Positions 34,338 to 44,100 of a DNA stretch of 64,000 bases are shown piece by piece; within the stretch, counting starts at the first letter, position 1; every line of letters starts with the position of its first letter. A program made the translations under genes and the position numbers. The notes beneath the pieces were generated by a model. It did no database searches and was not told where the DNA came from. It saw nothing but the letters and a program-made list of their open reading frames with translations. This DNA is from Stenotrophomonas bentonitica (GTDB lineage Bacteria; Pseudomonadota; Gammaproteobacteria; Xanthomonadales; Xanthomonadaceae), in NCBI RefSeq assembly GCF_002887735.1, contig NZ_PKQP01000006.1, positions 62,001 through 126,000 on the forward strand. Direction: 5' to 3'.

Positions 34338-34397
34338 GGGTGTGGAGTGCCTGGACGATGGGCGTGCGATTCGGCACGTTTCGGGAAACAATCACGG

Positions 34398-34422
34398 GTA
34401 GAGCCGACCGTTGGTCGGTTAC
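34398..34422. repeat. single GTAGAGCCGACC palindrome
   Basis: GTAGAGCCGACCGTTGGTCG followed by GTTAC, a slightly eroded copy of the palindrome at 33029, upstream of the DUF819 gene. Confidence 0.75.
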
Positions 34423-34469
34423 AACACCACCGATCACCGGTGACACCACGGCCAACGAGACCCGGTGCC

Positions 34470-34502
34470 ATGAAAAAGCGCCGCCCCTGGGGGCGGCGCT
34501 TC
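34470..34502 (-). terminator. terminator of the S9 peptidase gene
   Basis: AAGCGCCGCCCC / GGGCGGCGCTT stem, T-run on the minus strand, 10 bp after the stop of the gene at 34511. Confidence 0.88.
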
Positions 34503-34510
34503 AAACCGTC

Positions 34511-36574
34511 TTACTCGCCGATGTGCTGCTTCAGCCAGCCGTTGACGGTGTCATGCCACTGCACGCTGTTCTGCGGCTTGAGCACCCAGTGGTTCTCGTC
34601 CGGGAAATACAGGAACTTGGACTCGATGCCCTGGCGCTGCGCGGCGGTGAACGCCGCCAGGCCCTGCTCCACCGGAATGCGGTAGTCGAGCTGGCCGTGC
34701 ACGATCAGGATCGGCTTCTTCCAGTCCGAGACGTGGTTGACCGGGTTGAACTTCTCGTAGTTGGCGGCCTTCTCATACGGCGTGCCGCCCTGCTCCCACT
34801 CGGTGAACCACAGTTCTTCGGTGGCGTAGCCCATCATGCGCTGATCGAACACGCCGTCATGGTTGACCAGGCACTTCCACGGCTCGTTCCAGTTGCCGGC
34901 GATCCAGTTGACCATGAAGCCGCCGTAGCTGGCACCCAGCGCGCATGCCTTGTCGCCGTTGAGGAACGGGTACTGCTTCTGTGCCGCGGCCCAGCCCTTC
35001 TGCAGATCTTCCAGCGGGCGGTCGCCCCAGTGCTGGCTGATCGCGTCGGTGAAGGCCTGGCCGTAACCGGTGGAGCCGTGGAAGTCGATCATGACCACTG
35101 CGTAGCCCTGGCCGGCGTAGGTCTGCGGATTCCAGCGATAGCTCCAGCCATTGCCGAAGCTGCCCTGCGGGCCGCCGTGGATCAGGAACGCGACCGGGTA
35201 GCGCTTGCCTTCCTGGTAGTTGTACGGCTTGACCACGTAACCATGCACGGTCTCGTTGTTCCAGCCCTTGAACTGGAACTGCTCGTAATCGCCGAAGGCG
35301 ACATCGGGCAGCATCTCGCCGGCGCTGGGGGTGATCTCGCGCGGGTTGGCGCCATCGAAGGCGGCCACGACGATCTGGTCGCCGCTCTTCAGGCTGTTCT
35401 TCGTATACGCCAGCGTGGTGCCAGCGATCACCGGCGAGCCGATGCTGCCGCCGTCCACCACCACTTCGGCTTTGCCGGTGGCGATGTCCACGGCGAACAG
35501 GCGGTGCTCGCCCATGTCGTCGGCGCTGGTGTAGATCAGGTTGCCGTCACCGGACAGCACGATCTCGCCGGCCGAACGATCCCACTTGGGGGCGATCTCG
35601 CGGGTCTTGCCGGTCGCCACGTCCATCGCCATCAGGCCGAAGCGGTCCGCTTCGAAGCCCGGGCGCTTCATGGCACGGTAGTACAGGGTCTTGCCGTCGG
35701 CACTGAACACCGGGCCGGCATCCCAGGCCGGGTTGGACGCGGTCAGGTTGACCGGCGCCTGCTTGCCCTCGGCATCCAGACGGTACAGGTCGAAGTTGGT
35801 CGACCACGGCTCCTGCTTGCCGGCCACGCGGATCGCGGCGACCACGCTCTTGCCATCCGGCGACCAGGTGAAGTCGTCATTGCCACCGAACGGCTTGGAC
35901 GGTGCATCGCCGGCCAGCGTTGCGCTGATCGCCGAGGCGCCCTTCACCGCCGCGGCCTTGGCGGCCGGCAGCGGCGCCACGAACAGCGTGTTGCGGCGGC
36001 CGTCGGCCCAGGTGTCCCAATGGCGCACGAAGAGGTTGTCGAACACCTCGCCGGTGTTCTTGCGCGCCTTGTGCGCGTCCAGCTTCTTGCTGGTGCAGGC
36101 CAGGTCCGAACCGCAGTCCTGGAACACGCCGCTGCTGAAGGCCACGCGGTCGCCCTGCGGGGAGACGTGGAAGCTGTCCACATCGACCGGGAAATCGGTC
36201 AGCTGGCGCGGCGTGCCGCCGGTGGCCGGCTGCGCGTAGAGCTGCTGGCTGCCGCTCTTGGCGCTCAGGAAATACACGGTCTGGCCATCGGCCGACAGCG
36301 CGGCGGAATTGACGTTCCAGCCGGCCGGGGTCAGCGGCTTGGGCGGGGCCAGGTCGCGCGTGCGCAGGTTGCGGATGTACAGGCCGGTGCTGGCCTTGCT
36401 GTCGGTGCCGACCACGCGCTTGGCGAAGATGACGTTGCCGCCATCGGCGGTGAGCAGCGGGCTGGAGACCCGATCCAGCGCGATCATGTCGCGCACATCC
36501 AGGCCACGCGTGGCCGCCAGCGAGGGCATCGCGGTCAGCAGGCACAACGGCAGCAGGGCGTAACGAAGTTTCAT
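34511..36574 (-). CDS. secreted S9 dipeptidyl peptidase (DPP5-like)
   Basis: 687 residues with a signal peptide (cleavage near SLA-ATR). Residues ~25-400 form a beta-propeller with WD40-like repeats (SADGQTVYF, SPDGKSVVA, SADGKTLYY); the C-terminal alpha/beta-hydrolase domain has the nucleophile GASYGGF, the Asp in HGQLDYRIP and the His in DENHWV. Overall like bacterial DPP5/acylaminoacyl peptidases that release dipeptides in the periplasm. GGAGA precedes the ATG at 36574. A dipeptide-transport role for neighbours is plausible. Confidence 0.92.
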   Translation of the reverse strand: MKLRYALLPLCLLTAMPSLAATRGLDVRDMIALDRVSSPLLTADGGNVIFAKRVVGTDSKASTGLYIRNLRTRDLAPPKPLTPAGWNVNSAALSADGQTVYFLSAKSGSQQLYAQPATGGTPRQLTDFPVDVDSFHVSPQGDRVAFSSGVFQDCGSDLACTSKKLDAHKARKNTGEVFDNLFVRHWDTWADGRRNTLFVAPLPAAKAAAVKGASAISATLAGDAPSKPFGGNDDFTWSPDGKSVVAAIRVAGKQEPWSTNFDLYRLDAEGKQAPVNLTASNPAWDAGPVFSADGKTLYYRAMKRPGFEADRFGLMAMDVATGKTREIAPKWDRSAGEIVLSGDGNLIYTSADDMGEHRLFAVDIATGKAEVVVDGGSIGSPVIAGTTLAYTKNSLKSGDQIVVAAFDGANPREITPSAGEMLPDVAFGDYEQFQFKGWNNETVHGYVVKPYNYQEGKRYPVAFLIHGGPQGSFGNGWSYRWNPQTYAGQGYAVVMIDFHGSTGYGQAFTDAISQHWGDRPLEDLQKGWAAAQKQYPFLNGDKACALGASYGGFMVNWIAGNWNEPWKCLVNHDGVFDQRMMGYATEELWFTEWEQGGTPYEKAANYEKFNPVNHVSDWKKPILIVHGQLDYRIPVEQGLAAFTAAQRQGIESKFLYFPDENHWVLKPQNSVQWHDTVNGWLKQHIGE

Positions 36575-36674
36575 CGGGGTCTCCGCGGAACGGCAAAACG
36601 CCGATGTTAGGGCCGCAAGGGCCGCACATGCAAAGGCCATCGGTCATGCCGGCGCATTGGCTGAACGCAGAAAC

Positions 36675-36702
36675 GACACACCCCGCCGCAGCGGGGTGTG
36701 TC
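36675..36702 (-). terminator. hairpin after the OPT gene
   Basis: Perfect 12-bp arms GACACACCCCGC / GCGGGGTGTGTC with loop CGCA, 27 bp past the OPT stop; only a short T stretch follows. Confidence 0.65.
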
Positions 36703-36728
36703 ATGACCCGGATCGGAGTCGTTGTTGC

Positions 36729-38699
36729 TTAGACCGAACCCACCGCGCGCTTGCCGGTGCGGTAGATCAGCCAACCGACCAGGAACAGCACGGCCAGGCC
36801 GATCCACTGCGCGCCCGGCAGGTGGAACGGCAGCGCCAGCACATCGGCGCGGCTGCTGACCACGATCGGGATCGCGATGGCGATGCCCATCAGGGCTTCA
36901 CCGGTGATCAGGCCGGCGGCGAACAGCACGCCCGGCTTGTGCACGCGGTCACGGCCTTCTTCATCATCGCCACGGATCTTGTGGAAGCGCTCCACCAGGT
37001 AGGCGATCAGGCCACCCAGGAAGATCGGGACCATCAGTTCCAGCGGCAGGTAGATACCGATCGCCGCGGCCAGCACCGGCACGCGGAAGCGCGCATTGCG
37101 CGACTTCAGCCAGCTGTCGAAGGCGATGATCGCCGCACCGACCACCGCACCGATACCGATGAAGGTCCACGGCAGCTCGCCGCCAAACAGGCCCTTGGCC
37201 ACCGAGGCCATGAGGTTGGCCTGAGGCGCCGCCAGCGCGTTGGGATGCAGCTCGGACTTCACGCCGATGCCGTAGGCGGTGGCCAGCAGGTTCAGCACCG
37301 GGGCCATGATCAGTGCGCACGAGAACGCGCCGATACCCAGCATCAGCTGCTGCTTCCACGGGGTGGCGCCGACGATGTAGCCGGCCTTGAGATCCTGCAG
37401 GTTGTCACCGCCGACCGCGGCCGCGCAGCACACCACCGCGCCGATCATGATCGCGGCCACCGCGCCCAGCGGCGCACCGCCGATGCCGACCGGGGTCAGG
37501 CCATCCTTGCCGAGCAGCAGCACCAGTACCGCCGAGGCGAACAGGATGGTGGAGATGGTGATGCCCGAGACCGGGTTGTTGGACGAGCCGATCAGGCCGG
37601 CCAGGTAGGCCGAGACCGAGACGAACAGGAAGCCGGCCACGATCATGATCAGGGTCATCGGGATCGACACGTGCCACTGGCCCACGATGGCCTGGTAGAG
37701 CGCCAGCAGCGGCAGGGTGAACACCACCAGGGCCACCAGCATCCACTTCATCGGCAGGTCGCGTTCGGTGTGCGCCAGCGCCGGGCCACCGCTCTTGCGG
37801 GCCGCGGCAAAGCCACTCTTGACGCCGTTGAGCAGCGACTTGCGCAGCGAGATCAGGGTCCAGACGCCGCCGATCAGCATCGCGCCCACGCCCAGGTAAC
37901 GCATCTTCGCGCCCCAGATGGCGAACGCCGCTTCCGTCGAACTGGCCGTGGCGATCGAGGCCGCCAGCGCCGGATCGGTGTTCATGAAGAACGCCTGGTA
38001 CAGCGGAATGGCGATATGCCAGGTCAGGATCGAGCCGGACACCACCACGATGCCGACATTCAGGCCGACGATGTAGCCCACGCCCAGCAGCGCCGGGGAC
38101 AGGTTGGTGCCGATGAAGGCGGTGATCTTCGAGGTACCGACGTAGGCCGAGGTGGCCCAGGCATCCGGGATCAGGCGCAGGCCGCTTTCGGCGGCCAGCT
38201 TCACGAAGGCGCCGATCACCGCCGACACGGCCAGGATCTTCAGGCCCGGGCCCGGGTTTTCACCGGCCTTGAGCACTTCGGCGGCGGCCTTGCCTTCCGG
38301 GAACGGAAGCGGATCTTCCACGATCATCGAACGCCGCAGCGGCACCGAGAACAGCACGCCCAGCAGGCCACCCAGACCGGCGATGCCCAGCACCCACCAG
38401 TACTTGAAGTCCGGCCAGTACCCCATGATCACCAGCGCGGGGATGGTAAAGATCACACCGGCGGCGATCGACGAACCGGCCGAAGCACCGGTCTGTACGA
38501 TGTTGTTTTCCAGGATCGTGCCACCGCCGAGCAGGCGCAGCACCCCCATGGAAATGACCGCGGCGGGAATGGCGGTGGCGATGGTCAGGCCTGCGAACAG
38601 ACCCAGGTAGGCGTTGGCGGCCGACAGAATCACCGCCAGCACGATGGCAAGCACCACCGCACGGAAAGTGAGCTGGCGTGGCGCAGCGTCGTTGTTCAT
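36729..38699 (-). CDS. OPT family oligopeptide transporter
   Basis: 656 residues with about 15 membrane helices, of the OPT superfamily that imports oligopeptides or metal-chelate peptides by proton symport. Recognisable segments are SAANAYLGLFAGLTIATAIPAAVISMG near the N-terminus, ILENNIVQTGASAGSSIAAGVIFT, and GGDNLQDLKAGYIVGATPWKQQ. Start at 38699 (MNNDAAPRQLTFRA) with AGGGG upstream. Downstream gene on the same strand is the DPP5-like peptidase, a fitting partner. Confidence 0.95.
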   Translation of the reverse strand: MNNDAAPRQLTFRAVVLAIVLAVILSAANAYLGLFAGLTIATAIPAAVISMGVLRLLGGGTILENNIVQTGASAGSSIAAGVIFTIPALVIMGYWPDFKYWWVLGIAGLGGLLGVLFSVPLRRSMIVEDPLPFPEGKAAAEVLKAGENPGPGLKILAVSAVIGAFVKLAAESGLRLIPDAWATSAYVGTSKITAFIGTNLSPALLGVGYIVGLNVGIVVVSGSILTWHIAIPLYQAFFMNTDPALAASIATASSTEAAFAIWGAKMRYLGVGAMLIGGVWTLISLRKSLLNGVKSGFAAARKSGGPALAHTERDLPMKWMLVALVVFTLPLLALYQAIVGQWHVSIPMTLIMIVAGFLFVSVSAYLAGLIGSSNNPVSGITISTILFASAVLVLLLGKDGLTPVGIGGAPLGAVAAIMIGAVVCCAAAVGGDNLQDLKAGYIVGATPWKQQLMLGIGAFSCALIMAPVLNLLATAYGIGVKSELHPNALAAPQANLMASVAKGLFGGELPWTFIGIGAVVGAAIIAFDSWLKSRNARFRVPVLAAAIGIYLPLELMVPIFLGGLIAYLVERFHKIRGDDEEGRDRVHKPGVLFAAGLITGEALMGIAIAIPIVVSSRADVLALPFHLPGAQWIGLAVLFLVGWLIYRTGKRAVGSV

Positions 38700-38758
38700 G
38701 GAAGCCCCTGCTGGCAAAAAATCCCTGCCACGCTAGCGTTCATGTACGGGCAAGTCCA

Positions 38759-38780
38759 GTAGTGCCGGCCGCTGGCGGCA
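38759..38780. repeat. degenerate REP-like hairpin
   Basis: GTAGTGCCGGCCGCTGGCGGCA: the foot and left arm are intact but the right arm has lost bases. Confidence 0.6.
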
Positions 38781-38880
38781 ACGCTTCACCACCCGATCGA
38801 GGCGCCTGTTGACCTGCGCGTGCCACCGGAGTGGCGACACGCCCGACTCGGCAACGTCCCAGGCCGGGCCCACCCAATTT

Positions 38881-38899
38881 AGTTATGTTATATCCTATC
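38881..38899 (+). promoter_or_regulatory. extended -10 with a Zur-like half-site
   Basis: GTTATGTTATAT matches the left half of the proteobacterial Zur box (GAAATGTTATA) at 9 of 11 bases, while the right half is poor. TGTTATATC also reads as an extended -10, which would start transcription about 20 nt before the GTG of the DUF1624 gene. Confidence 0.35.
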
Positions 38900-38921
38900 G
38901 CACCAAGTAACCGGCGCCGCT

Positions 38922-40073
38922 GTGACGCATTCCCCCGCCTCCCGCCTGACCTCCATCGACCAGCTGCGCGGCACCGTGATCGTGCTGATGCTGCTCGACC
39001 ACGTGCGCGAAACCTTTTACCTGCATGCCCAGGTGGCCGACCCGATGGCGGTGGACCAGGTGGAGCCGGCCCTGTTCGTCAGCCGGCTGTTGGCGCATCT
39101 GTGTGCCCCGGTGTTCGTGCTGCTGACCGGCCTGTCGGCCTGGCTGTACGCCAGCGGCAAACCGGATGGGCGCCGGGCTGCCTCGGCCTTCCTGCTCAAG
39201 CGCGGCCTGTTCCTGGTGGTGCTGGAACTGCTGGTGGTCAACTTCGCCTGGACGCTGCAGTTCCCACCGAGCGTCGTGTACCTGCAGGTGATCTGGGCAA
39301 TCGGCATCAGCATGATCGCGCTGGCCGGGCTGCTCTGGCTCCCGCGCGGCGCGCTGGCGGTGCTGGCGCTGGCGGTGATCGCCGGGCACAACCTGCTCGA
39401 TGGCATCCGGGTGCAGGGTGACGGGGCGCTGGCCGTGTTGTGGAAAGTGCTGCACCAGCGCGACTGGATCACGGTGACCGACGGGCTGCGCCTGCGGACC
39501 TCGTATCCGGTGCTGCCGTGGATCGGCGTGATTGCACTGGGCTGGGTGATCGGCCCGTGGTTCGCACGCGGCGGCGATGCCCTCCTGCGCCAGCGTCGGC
39601 TGTGGCTGGCCGGTGCCGGTGCGCTGCTCGCCTTCGTGCTGCTGCGGGCGATCAACGCTTACGGCGACAGCCCGTGGCAGTCCTTGGCCACGTTGGGCAC
39701 TACGCTGATGAGCTTCTTCAACGTGACCAAGTACCCGCCCTCGCTGCTGTTCCTGCTGCTGACCCTGGGCATCGGCCTGCTGTTGCTGCGCCTGTACGAA
39801 CAGCCGCGCGTGGCCCGGGCGCTGGCGCCATTGGCCGACATCGGCGCGGCGCCGATGTTCTTCTACCTGCTGCACCTGTATGTGCTGAAGCTGCTGTACG
39901 TGCTGGCCGAAGCCCGCTGGGGCCAGACCCACGGCGGCTACTTCGCGGTCGATCACGTGGCGAGCCTGTGGGTGATCACCGCGGTGCTGGCAGTGGCGCT
40001 GTATTGGCCGACACGGGCATTCGCGCGGTTCAAGGCGCGGCGGCGGGATCTGGCTTGGCTTCGCTATCTGTAA
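38922..40073 (+). CDS. DUF1624 acyltransferase-like membrane protein
   Basis: 383 residues with about 10 membrane helices. The N-terminus RLTSIDQLRGTVIVLMLLDHVRETFY is the signature of the heparan-alpha-glucosaminide N-acetyltransferase-like (DUF1624) family; the HVRE histidine is a candidate catalytic residue, by analogy with acyltransferase 3 proteins. It may acetylate a cell-envelope sugar. GTG start at 38922. It is followed by the POT gene on the same strand 105 bp later. Confidence 0.85.
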   Translation: MTHSPASRLTSIDQLRGTVIVLMLLDHVRETFYLHAQVADPMAVDQVEPALFVSRLLAHLCAPVFVLLTGLSAWLYASGKPDGRRAASAFLLKRGLFLVVLELLVVNFAWTLQFPPSVVYLQVIWAIGISMIALAGLLWLPRGALAVLALAVIAGHNLLDGIRVQGDGALAVLWKVLHQRDWITVTDGLRLRTSYPVLPWIGVIALGWVIGPWFARGGDALLRQRRLWLAGAGALLAFVLLRAINAYGDSPWQSLATLGTTLMSFFNVTKYPPSLLFLLLTLGIGLLLLRLYEQPRVARALAPLADIGAAPMFFYLLHLYVLKLLYVLAEARWGQTHGGYFAVDHVASLWVITAVLAVALYWPTRAFARFKARRRDLAWLRYL

Positions 40074-40178
40074 GCGCGCATGGCCGGCAGCACGACGGCG
40101 GAGCGGCCAGACACGGCACGGCTGACCCTTCGCCCCGGGCCTATACTCGCCCCCTTGTCCGCCCTGCCCCAGCCCTCG

Positions 40179-41954
40179 ATGACCGCAGCCGTCCTGCCCG
40201 CCGCCTCGACCTCCACCGCGACCGACGACTTCCTTGGCCATCCCAAGGGCGTCTACATCTGCTTCTTCACCGAGATGTGGGAGCGGTTCTCGTTCTACGG
40301 GATGAAGGCGCTGCTGCTGCTCTACCTCACCAAATACCACCTGTTCGGCGACAAGGCCGGCCTGGATCTGCTCGGTGCCTATGGCGGCCTGGTCTACTGC
40401 ATCCCGGTCTTCGGCGGCCTGCTCGCCGACCGCTGGCTGGGCATGCGCAAGGCGGTGGTGTTCGGCGGCGTGCTGCTGGTGCTCGGCCACCTGGGCATGG
40501 CTTTCGAAGGTCACGCAGCGGTCCGCGTCGATGGCGCGGTGGTCCGCGATGATGCCGCGCTGGGCATCACCTACCTCTCGCTGGCCCTGATCATCATGGG
40601 CGTGGGCTTCCTCAAGCCGAACATCTCCACCATCGTCGGCAAGCTGTACCCGGAAAACGATCCGCGCCGCGACTCGGGCTTTTCGCTGTTCTACGCCGGC
40701 ATCAACCTGGGCGCGCTGTTCGCCTCGCTGGTGTGCGGCTTCCTCGGCGAAGCCTATGGCTGGAAGTACGGCTTCGGTGCGGCCGGCATCGGCATGGTGA
40801 TCGGACTGGCCATGTTCCTGTGGGGCCAGAAGTATCTGCAGGGCCACGCCGAACCGTCCGATCTGCCCGCGCTGCGCCAACGCGTGCTCGGCATCCGCCG
40901 CGAATGGCTGATCTATGCCGTGGCCGTGCTGGGCGTGATTCCGGTCGCGGCGCTGATGTGGGCCGCCGCCAATGGTGCGTTCGCGCTCGGTGGTGAACTC
41001 AGCCTGGCGCTGATGTTGATGATCGTCGTGCTCGGTGGCGTGCTGGTCTGGTTCGCCTGGTTCACCGGCACCCGCTGCACGCCGGTGCAGCGCCAGCAGA
41101 TGATCGCGCTGATGGCGCTGATCTTCATGGCGCTGGTGTTCTTCACCCTGTACGAGCAGACCTATGGCTCCTGGGTGACCTTCACCGACCGCCTGCTCAC
41201 CAAGGACCTGGTGCCGTCGCTGGTGATCCAGGGTGGCACCCCGCTGCCGTGGTCGATCGCCTCGCTGCTGCTGGCGCCGCTGGGCTTCGTGGTGGCCGCG
41301 CGTCTGTCCGAGCGCCGCCCGGGCTCGTCCGCGCCACGCACATTGTTCATCGTGATCGTCGCGGCGATGCTGGTCATGCTGATCCGCGACTGCCTGGTGA
41401 TCCCGCAGACGGCCGGCTCGCTGACCTACCTCGGCGGCCTGTTCCTGGTGGTGCTCGCCCCGCTGTTCGCCATGCTGTGGGCGTGGCTGGACCGTCGCCG
41501 CATGGACCCGTCCAAGCCGGTCAAATCCTCGATCGGGCTGATCTTCGCCGCACTGTCGTTCGTGCCCCTGGCGCTGGCCGCCCAGCACGTCGGCGCGACC
41601 GGGCAGATGGCCAGCGTGTGGTGGCTGGTACTGGCCTACCTGATCCTGGAGATCGGCGAAATGTGCCTGTCACCGGTCGGTCTGTCCGCCGTTACTCAGC
41701 TGGCCGCGCCGCGGGTGGTCAGCCTGATGATGGGCACGTGGTTCCTGGCCACCGCGTTTTCGGAAACGCTGGCCGCGCTGTTCGGCAAGCTCGCCGCGAT
41801 CGAGGTGCCGGAAGGCGAAACCATGAACATCGCCAGCGCCGCCGCCAGCTACGAACACCTGTTCTGGCTGCTGATGTGGATCGGCCTGGGGTGCGCGGCG
41901 GTTGCCCTGGCCTGTTCGCCGCTGCTGAAGAAGATGATGCACGGGGTGAAGTGA
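40179..41954 (+). CDS. POT-family proton:peptide symporter
   Basis: 591 residues, 14 or so membrane helices. Family motifs are EMWERFSFYGMKALLLLYLT (ExxERFxYYG, residues ~31-50) and FSLFYAGINLGAL (PTR2 signature). It should import di- and tripeptides. Start at 40179 (MTAAVLPAAS...) chosen because the upstream part of the frame is not conserved-looking. Confidence 0.93.
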   Translation: MTAAVLPAASTSTATDDFLGHPKGVYICFFTEMWERFSFYGMKALLLLYLTKYHLFGDKAGLDLLGAYGGLVYCIPVFGGLLADRWLGMRKAVVFGGVLLVLGHLGMAFEGHAAVRVDGAVVRDDAALGITYLSLALIIMGVGFLKPNISTIVGKLYPENDPRRDSGFSLFYAGINLGALFASLVCGFLGEAYGWKYGFGAAGIGMVIGLAMFLWGQKYLQGHAEPSDLPALRQRVLGIRREWLIYAVAVLGVIPVAALMWAAANGAFALGGELSLALMLMIVVLGGVLVWFAWFTGTRCTPVQRQQMIALMALIFMALVFFTLYEQTYGSWVTFTDRLLTKDLVPSLVIQGGTPLPWSIASLLLAPLGFVVAARLSERRPGSSAPRTLFIVIVAAMLVMLIRDCLVIPQTAGSLTYLGGLFLVVLAPLFAMLWAWLDRRRMDPSKPVKSSIGLIFAALSFVPLALAAQHVGATGQMASVWWLVLAYLILEIGEMCLSPVGLSAVTQLAAPRVVSLMMGTWFLATAFSETLAALFGKLAAIEVPEGETMNIASAAASYEHLFWLLMWIGLGCAAVALACSPLLKKMMHGVK

Positions 41955-41974
41955 GCCTTGGCCTGATGCGCAGA

Positions 41975-42004
41975 CGACAACGGCGCCTCGCGGTGCCGTT
42001 GTCG
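41975..42004. terminator. hairpin between convergent genes
   Basis: CGACAACGGC / GCCGTTGTCG arms with a 10-nt loop; T-poor, between the POT gene and the S9 peptidase gene. Confidence 0.5.
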
Positions 42005-42032
42005 TTGCAGCAGGCTTGATGCCGCGTCTTGC

Positions 42033-44006
42033 TCAGGGCTGGGCTGGCGTCGACGCCGAAGCAGTCTCCCCGCCCAGGCTGTTGGACAGGAACGCCAGCA
42101 GCTTGGTGTAGTACTCGCGGCGGTGCGGGTCGGTGTAGAAACCGTGGCCTTCGGTCGGGTAGTACAACGCCTCCACGGGCACGCCGGCCTTTCTCAGCGC
42201 CGCTTCCATCCGCCTGGTGTGCTGGATCGGGGCGCGCTCGTCTTCGCCACCGGCGGCGAGGAACACCGGCACCTTGATGCGGTCGGCCAGGTTCACCGGC
42301 GATACCGCCGCCAATTGGGCGCGCTCGCCGATCCATTCCTTGAGGTAGGTCTCGCCCGAGCCGCGGCGCTGGATATCGCCACTGGTGAACATGATCGGCA
42401 GGTCGTAGACACCTACATACCCGGCGGCGCACCGGTACAGCGCCGGCTCCTTCGCCGCCCCCATCATCGCCGCATAACCGCCATAGCTGGCGCCATAGAT
42501 GCAGATCCGCGAGGCGTCGGCAATGCCCTCCCGGATCGCCCAGCGGGTTGCATCGGTCAGATCGTCCTGCATGGTGCCGCCCCACTGGCGGGCACCCGCG
42601 GACCGATGGGCGCGCCCGTAATTGCCCGAGCCGCGGAAGTTGACCTGCAGGACAGCGTACCCGGCGTCGGCAAGCATCTGGCTTTCCGCGTCGTACCCGC
42701 CGGTATCGAACGGACCGTAAGGCCCGCCATGCGGTATCACCACCATCGGAAGCGAATTGGCAGCGGCCTTGGCGGGCACGGTCAGGTAGCCGTGCAGCGG
42801 CAGCCCGTCACGTGCCTTCAGGGCCACCGGGCGTACCTCTGCGGTGGCGGCCGGGTCGATCCAGTTGCTGCGGCTGATGACGTGGTCCGCTTTCTTGGCC
42901 ACGTTGTCGAAGATGTAGAAATCGCCCGGGTTGCGCCCGGACCACGCCTCTACCATCAGCTGCCGGCCGTCGCGGGTACTGGACGTGACGAAGACCGCAT
43001 CGCCCCCGAACGCCGCTTCCAGGCTGCGATACAACCGCGCATCGGGGCCCTGTTCGTCGAAGAAGCGGGTGCGTGGCGTGTCACCCAGGTACAGCGCGCC
43101 CACCGGGATCGAGGTGCCGGGCCGGTAGATGTATTTGTGCACGTCCACCACGGGATCACGCAGCACGAGCCTGCGCTCTTCGGTCACCGGATCCCAGGAC
43201 ACGATGGCGTCGGGGCCCTGCGGCATCTCGGTGTTGAAATACGCCAGCCGACCGTCTTCGGAGAACCCGATCGCCGTTTCGATCCGCCCGTTCAGGGCTT
43301 CATCGTTGACGAGCTTCCAGGTCGTGCCCGACCCTTCCCGGTAGTACAGCTTGTTGACGTTGTCGGTTCCCGCGCCATGGGCGAAACGCACCTGGCCCTG
43401 GTTGTCGGTGACGAAATCGGCGCGGCGTACGGGCGAGCGCGCCACGGTCTGGCGACGGCCGGTGGTGACATCCATCCGGTCGGCACGGGTGAACGGGTCA
43501 TCGTTGAATGGCCAGATCGTGACCAGCACGTTGCGCTCGTCCGCGGGCAGATCATCGGCGAGGAACGCGGCCACGGCCTCCACTTTTTTCTGCTGGATGC
43601 GGGTACCCGGGCCGTTGTCCTGCGCGCGGTAGCCGACCAGCAGCTCGCCGCGCCCGCCGTTGGCGTTCATGGCATACAGCTCGCCAGTCATGCGCGGCTG
43701 GTCCAGCGAGCCCTGCTTCTCGGCCAGGCCGATCAGCACACGTTCTGCGCTGACCCAGTCGAAATGATTGGCGTGATTGTTCCTGGGCGGCACGAACGAG
43801 CCCACCACCTCGCCGCCGTTCCTGCGCAGAATCGCCAGGGCGGTGCGATCTTCCATCGGCACGGTGGCCGCGTAATAGTCGCCGTTCGGCGAAATCTTGA
43901 TATCGGTGAAGGCATCCCGGCGCAGGTAGCGCTCCAGATCCACCGCGCCGGCCTGGCCCGTAATGGCCAGCAATACCAGCAATCCCAACCTTTGTACGTG
44001 CTTCAT
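42033..44006 (-). CDS. secreted S9 prolyl-oligopeptidase-type peptidase
   Basis: 657 residues with signal peptide (cleavage near AGA-VDL). An N-terminal propeller part leads to an alpha/beta-hydrolase domain with HGGPYGPFD, the nucleophile GASYGGYAAMM, the Asp in GGEDERAP and the His in EGHGFYTD. This resembles acylaminoacyl-peptidase/S9C enzymes and differs clearly in sequence from the DPP5-like gene at 34511. The ATG at 44006 has AGGGGG five bases upstream; an ATG six codons earlier is possible. It converges with the POT peptide transporter. Confidence 0.92.
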   Translation of the reverse strand: MKHVQRLGLLVLLAITGQAGAVDLERYLRRDAFTDIKISPNGDYYAATVPMEDRTALAILRRNGGEVVGSFVPPRNNHANHFDWVSAERVLIGLAEKQGSLDQPRMTGELYAMNANGGRGELLVGYRAQDNGPGTRIQQKKVEAVAAFLADDLPADERNVLVTIWPFNDDPFTRADRMDVTTGRRQTVARSPVRRADFVTDNQGQVRFAHGAGTDNVNKLYYREGSGTTWKLVNDEALNGRIETAIGFSEDGRLAYFNTEMPQGPDAIVSWDPVTEERRLVLRDPVVDVHKYIYRPGTSIPVGALYLGDTPRTRFFDEQGPDARLYRSLEAAFGGDAVFVTSSTRDGRQLMVEAWSGRNPGDFYIFDNVAKKADHVISRSNWIDPAATAEVRPVALKARDGLPLHGYLTVPAKAAANSLPMVVIPHGGPYGPFDTGGYDAESQMLADAGYAVLQVNFRGSGNYGRAHRSAGARQWGGTMQDDLTDATRWAIREGIADASRICIYGASYGGYAAMMGAAKEPALYRCAAGYVGVYDLPIMFTSGDIQRRGSGETYLKEWIGERAQLAAVSPVNLADRIKVPVFLAAGGEDERAPIQHTRRMEAALRKAGVPVEALYYPTEGHGFYTDPHRREYYTKLLAFLSNSLGGETASASTPAQP

Positions 44007-44100
44007 CCTTTCCCCCTGCTGCATCGGACCTCATGTCCGGGATCGCGATTCTAGGCGGAAGATCGAGCCGCCAACCAGAGGGATATTCCTGTTGGTGCAA

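Noticed and set aside
34328..36610. 760-codon plus-strand open frame opposite the DPP5-like peptidase
   Set aside because: The peptidase strand has signal peptide, propeller repeats and catalytic triad; the antisense translation has none.
36657..38762. 701-codon plus-strand open frame opposite the OPT transporter
   Set aside because: Very His/Arg/Gln-rich mirror of a membrane-protein gene; no recognisable domain.
38895..41588. 897-codon minus-strand open frame opposite DUF1624 and POT genes
   Set aside because: Spans two clear membrane-protein genes and their intergenic gap; composition typical of antisense shadows.
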